From the NCBI GenBank assembly GCA_003541285.1, contig DPMS01000860.1:276-7791 (forward strand): 7,516 nt of DNA, in the 5' to 3' direction. The notes beneath the pieces are model-generated. The model had not been told where the DNA came from. It searched no databases and saw only the letters and a list, made by a program, of their open reading frames with translations. The stretch is from Actinomycetota bacterium. Its GTDB lineage: Bacteria; Actinomycetota; Actinomycetes; Streptosporangiales; Streptosporangiaceae. Of the stretch, positions 5,740-7,516 are shown one piece after another; positions within the stretch are counted from its first letter, which is position 1; the number at the start of each line of letters is the position of its first letter. A program made the translations under genes and the position numbers.

Positions 5740-5976
5740 TCAATGAGAGCCTTGGGCAGATGCCGGAGTGACGATTACGTTGAGGGTAAGGATCTCCGCG
5801 CCGGCGTCGTAGTCGCGGGGATCTCCTCGGAGAGCAAAGGCGATGGCCGCGAGGCAGTCGCGTTCGGCCTCTTCTCGCGTTGCTGTGCCGCCGCCGTTGA
5901 TGTGCAGGGCCGGCACGCGATGGTGCCAGTTTCCGTCCTCAACATCGTGGAACAGTTCCACCCGCAACAGGCTCAC
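5740..5976 (-). CDS. HicB-like antitoxin-fold protein, orphan, probable 3' frameshift
   Basis: A 78-aa protein with a HicB-type partial RNase H fold: strand LRVELFHDVEDGNWHHRVPA (residues 4-23), LHINGGGTATREEAERDCLAAIAFAL (24-49), then EILTLNVIVT. No HicA-type toxin is adjacent and no C-terminal DNA-binding domain is seen, so an antitoxin role is only by resemblance. The last residues (PASAQGSH) look out of frame. One frame over, the sequence gives RHLPKALIEREYLEWHLAE, then TFQVS and TGA at 5691-5693, a well-formed helix that would make a ~100-aa protein after a one-base change near 5755-5762. The start GTG 5976 has AGGA about ten bases upstream. It converges on the DUF397 remnant. Confidence 0.6.
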   Translation of the reverse strand: MSLLRVELFHDVEDGNWHHRVPALHINGGGTATREEAERDCLAAIAFALRGDPRDYDAGAEILTLNVIVTPASAQGSH

Positions 5977-6117
5977 ATGGTGATTGTCCTACGGTTCCCG
6001 CTGCACTGATCGCTGCCCGGGGCGGGTGCAGGATCGCAGCGTGTCCCGTGGCGCGGCGAGGTCGGGGCATATGGATGGGTCTCCTCAGGTGTGGCTGCCC
6101 AGGAGTAACCTCGCGGC
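5977..6117. other. Divergent spacer between HicB-like and HNH genes
   Basis: A 141-base spacer that should hold both promoters. AGGAG at 6101-6105 lies 12 bases before GTG 6118, a long but usable spacing. No clear -10/-35 boxes or operator repeats were recognised. Confidence 0.35.
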
Positions 6118-7092
6118 GTGGCTGACCTAACGGATTACCTGGAACTCACGGTCAGTCAGGCGCGGGAGCAGTTCCGGGCGCTCCTGACACGCCGCCCCGT
6201 TGCAGGCGGCAGGCAAGTAGTCTTCTCGCCAGTTGAAACGCTGCTGTGCCTGGCTGCATCGTTCCTGGTCAATCACCGTCACTTTGGCGGCGGAACCGCG
6301 CATCAGGCACCCGAGCCGGTGCCGTCCCTGGCGCGGCTGTTCTCCCGGCCGCCGTCCAGCGTGCTGGCGAAGATGGCGAACCTGGACGGTTCCCGTTCCC
6401 ACGGCGGGAAATGGGATGTTCTTGCCGGGGCTCTGCTCCGCGATGACCCTGCGCGCTTCAGCCGTATCTACCGGGTACTGCTGCATGCTGCCCGCGCCGA
6501 GGGCATCGGCCCTGCCCGCTTGCCGGACTTCATCGGACTGGAGGACGGGGGCGAGTTGGCCCTGCTCGGCCAGGAGGAACTCGACCTCTCCGTGCTGGAG
6601 GCTGAACTGCGAGATCAGATCACCCGGCATGCCGCCGAAAGCCCGTGGTCCGAATTGGAGACCGAACGGATTCTGCTAGCGGCGGCCCGGGTCGGGCAGC
6701 ATGTGTTCGCCGTGCATGTGCTGGCCAACTGCGGCAGTCGGTGCGTGTTCTGTGGCCTGAGCCCCGCGTCGTTCGGCGCCAAGCGCATGCTCCTGGCAGG
6801 GCATATCAAGCCCTGGAAAGACAGCACCCCGAGCGAGCGCCTTGATCCCCGCAACGGCCTGGCTGCCTGCCCGGCCCATGACGTGGCTTTCGACACCGGC
6901 CTGCTCACAGTCAACGGCGGACTGCGCATACACGTCGCTCACTCACTCGCCGACGCCGTCCAGACCGACCCGCTGGCCAGGCAGTACTACGGGCGACCGC
7001 CGCTGCGTGAGGCGTTGTTGCTTCCACCGGAGGCTCAGCCCCCGGCACGCAAGTATCTCAACTGGCACCGGGACAAAGTCTTTGTCGCTTGA
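6118..7092 (+). CDS. HNH endonuclease domain protein (HNH_2-like)
   Basis: A 324-aa protein with an uncharacterised N-terminal part (residues 1-195) and a C-terminal HNH nuclease domain (~200-265). The zinc knuckle includes C205, C209 and C212 (NCGSRCVFCG). The catalytic segment is GHIKPW with H229 and W233, followed by RLDPRNGLAACPAHDVAFD with N246, C251 and H254. All expected residues are present, so activity is likely. The layout resembles stand-alone actinobacterial HNH proteins of the HNH_2 (PF13391) kind, often annotated as restriction endonucleases; the target is unknown. The N-terminal part contains LCLAASFLVNHRHFGGG and PDFIGLED, which I recall as shared among such relatives. No methyltransferase or partner is adjacent. 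It is the only clearly intact gene right of 2690. GTG 6118 is the first start after AGGAG. Confidence 0.8.
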   Translation: MADLTDYLELTVSQAREQFRALLTRRPVAGGRQVVFSPVETLLCLAASFLVNHRHFGGGTAHQAPEPVPSLARLFSRPPSSVLAKMANLDGSRSHGGKWDVLAGALLRDDPARFSRIYRVLLHAARAEGIGPARLPDFIGLEDGGELALLGQEELDLSVLEAELRDQITRHAAESPWSELETERILLAAARVGQHVFAVHVLANCGSRCVFCGLSPASFGAKRMLLAGHIKPWKDSTPSERLDPRNGLAACPAHDVAFDTGLLTVNGGLRIHVAHSLADAVQTDPLARQYYGRPPLREALLLPPEAQPPARKYLNWHRDKVFVA

Positions 7093-7104
7093 CCCAAACG
7101 ATCT

Positions 7105-7269
7105 TTAGTTCGTTACTGACGTGCGGACCGCGTCCGACCTGGTACAGCCAGCTTTCCGAGCGCCCGAATAATCCGACGAGTACCGCGTGGGCCAGGCCAC
7201 GGCGACGCCGGACGCGCGATCCGTGGGGTCCGGCTCGACGGTGTAGGGGACACGCACTGCCCTGGTCAT
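7105..7269 (-). CDS. Possible small hypothetical protein
   Basis: ATG 7269 is preceded by GGGAGG (7279-7284) with nine bases spacing, a good ribosome site. The 54-aa frame opens MTRAVRVPYTVEPDPTD, which looks like a beta strand start, then becomes less protein-like. It may be the beginning of a decayed gene. The longer frame on the same strand from 7428 lacks a ribosome site. Family not recognised. Confidence 0.3.
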   Translation of the reverse strand: MTRAVRVPYTVEPDPTDRASGVAVAWPTRYSSDYSGARKAGCTRSDAVRTSVTN

Positions 7270-7420
7270 CGCGGCTGACCTCCCAGCGCAGGCGATCCAT
7301 GCCATCGTAACGCTCGGCGGGGCCTCCCTCCCGTGGGCGACCAGACCCGGGAACGCCACGCGGCAGGCCGCCTGGGTGCCGCCGGCACCTGAACTCTGTC
7401 GTCTACACCCGTCAGATCCT

Positions 7421-7442
7421 GGTGACAAACGGGTGACAAACG
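7421..7442. repeat. Perfect 11-bp tandem repeat
   Basis: GGTGACAAACG occurs twice in direct succession (7421-7431 and 7432-7442). It lies eight bases from the hairpin downstream of the tRNA. Two adjacent copies one helical turn apart suit a protein-binding site, for instance arm sites of a tyrosine recombinase, but no integrase is seen here. Confidence 0.7.
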
Positions 7443-7449
7443 ATCAAGA

Positions 7450-7480
7450 AGGCCAGGTCCCTGGGGTGGAGACCTGGCCT
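7450..7480 (-). terminator. Hairpin terminator downstream of the tRNA
   Basis: AGGCCAGGTC (7450-7459) pairs perfectly with GACCTGGCCT (7471-7480) across an 11-base loop. On the minus strand the stem is followed by TCTTGATCG, a modestly T-rich tail. Its position about 18 bases after the tRNA 3' end fits transcription termination of the tRNA unit. Confidence 0.7.
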
Positions 7481-7497
7481 GTCACCTGCAGCAACAC

Positions 7498-7516
7498 TGG
7501 TGGGCGATACTGGGAT
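7498..7516 (-). tRNA. 3' end of a tRNA, probably tRNA-Val, cut by the window end
   Basis: On the minus strand the last 19 bases read ATCCCAGTATCGCCCACCA: the 3' half of the T-arm, an acceptor strand ATCGCCCA and an encoded CCA. The acceptor would pair with a 5' GGGCGAT, as in actinobacterial tRNA-Val (CAC type). The anticodon lies outside the window, so the amino acid is from recall of that acceptor sequence only. Confidence 0.65.

Larger units (their letters stand above)
7270..7497. other. Non-coding tRNA-proximal stretch
   Basis: About 230 bases between the possible small gene and the tRNA end. It contains the 11-bp tandem repeat and the terminator listed separately; no gene is supported in it. 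Confidence 0.4.

Noticed and set aside
6127..6630. 167-aa minus-strand frame within the HNH gene
   Set aside because: Antisense shadow of a gene with a complete HNH motif set.
7072..7086. Inverted repeat GACAAAG-T-CTTTGTC at the end of the HNH gene
   Set aside because: It has a one-base loop, lies within the last codons and lacks a T-run, so it is not convincing as a terminator.
7089..7310. 73-aa plus-strand frame after the HNH gene
   Set aside because: No ribosome site or family likeness; composition suggests non-coding sequence.
1..7516. CRISPR array or other long regular repeat
   Set aside because: No regularly spaced repeat array was seen; only the short repeats listed.

Overview
The window is GC-rich DNA with strongly G/C-biased third codon positions. 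Several families it carries are typical of Actinomycetota: a DUF397 fragment, a mycothiol-dependent maleylpyruvate isomerase-type fragment, a STAS-PAS signalling protein with a DosS-like helix, and the 3' end of a tRNA that looks like actinobacterial tRNA-Val. I read it as a chromosomal accessory segment of a high-GC actinomycete, ending beside a tRNA gene.

Region 1 (1-2688) is a small signalling locus. On the minus strand lie a short CBM48 (glycogen-binding/isoamylase N-terminal-like) gene with a one-base frameshift and, 27 bases after its repaired stop, a STAS-PAS protein that ends in a DosS/DevS-like dimerisation helix. Divergent from them, across a spacer holding two 14-bp direct repeats spaced 22 bp, is a NarL/FixJ-type response regulator. 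The histidine position of the helix, the phosphorylatable Ser of the STAS domain and the phospho-acceptor Asp of the receiver are all replaced. The locus therefore looks like a two-component system without phosphotransfer.

Region 2 (2690-5980) is a gene graveyard. In order it holds: the N-terminal part of a maleylpyruvate isomerase-like gene; the C-terminal part of a DUF5996 gene with an in-frame TAG, joined to the first 11 codons of a Rossmann-fold (F420/NADP reductase-like) gene; the first ~36 codons of a GNAT acetyltransferase joined to the last ~35 codons of a membrane protein; and an ABC-transporter ATPase broken by what looks like an 8-base deletion at Walker B. After these come the first ~10 codons of its permease, cut by the 3' remnant of an ISAzo13-type transposase, then the last ~38 codons of a DUF397 gene, and an orphan HicB-like gene with a probable frameshift near its 3' end. 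Most of these pieces are too short for gene callers.

Region 3 (5977-7516) has one intact gene, an HNH endonuclease-domain protein of 324 aa with a complete Cys/His zinc and catalytic set. It is followed by a poorly coding stretch with a possible small gene, an 11-bp perfect tandem repeat, a strong hairpin terminator and the 3' end of a minus-strand tRNA. The tRNA end suggests why foreign pieces accumulate here, since tRNA 3' ends are common integration targets; no integrase is visible in the window.
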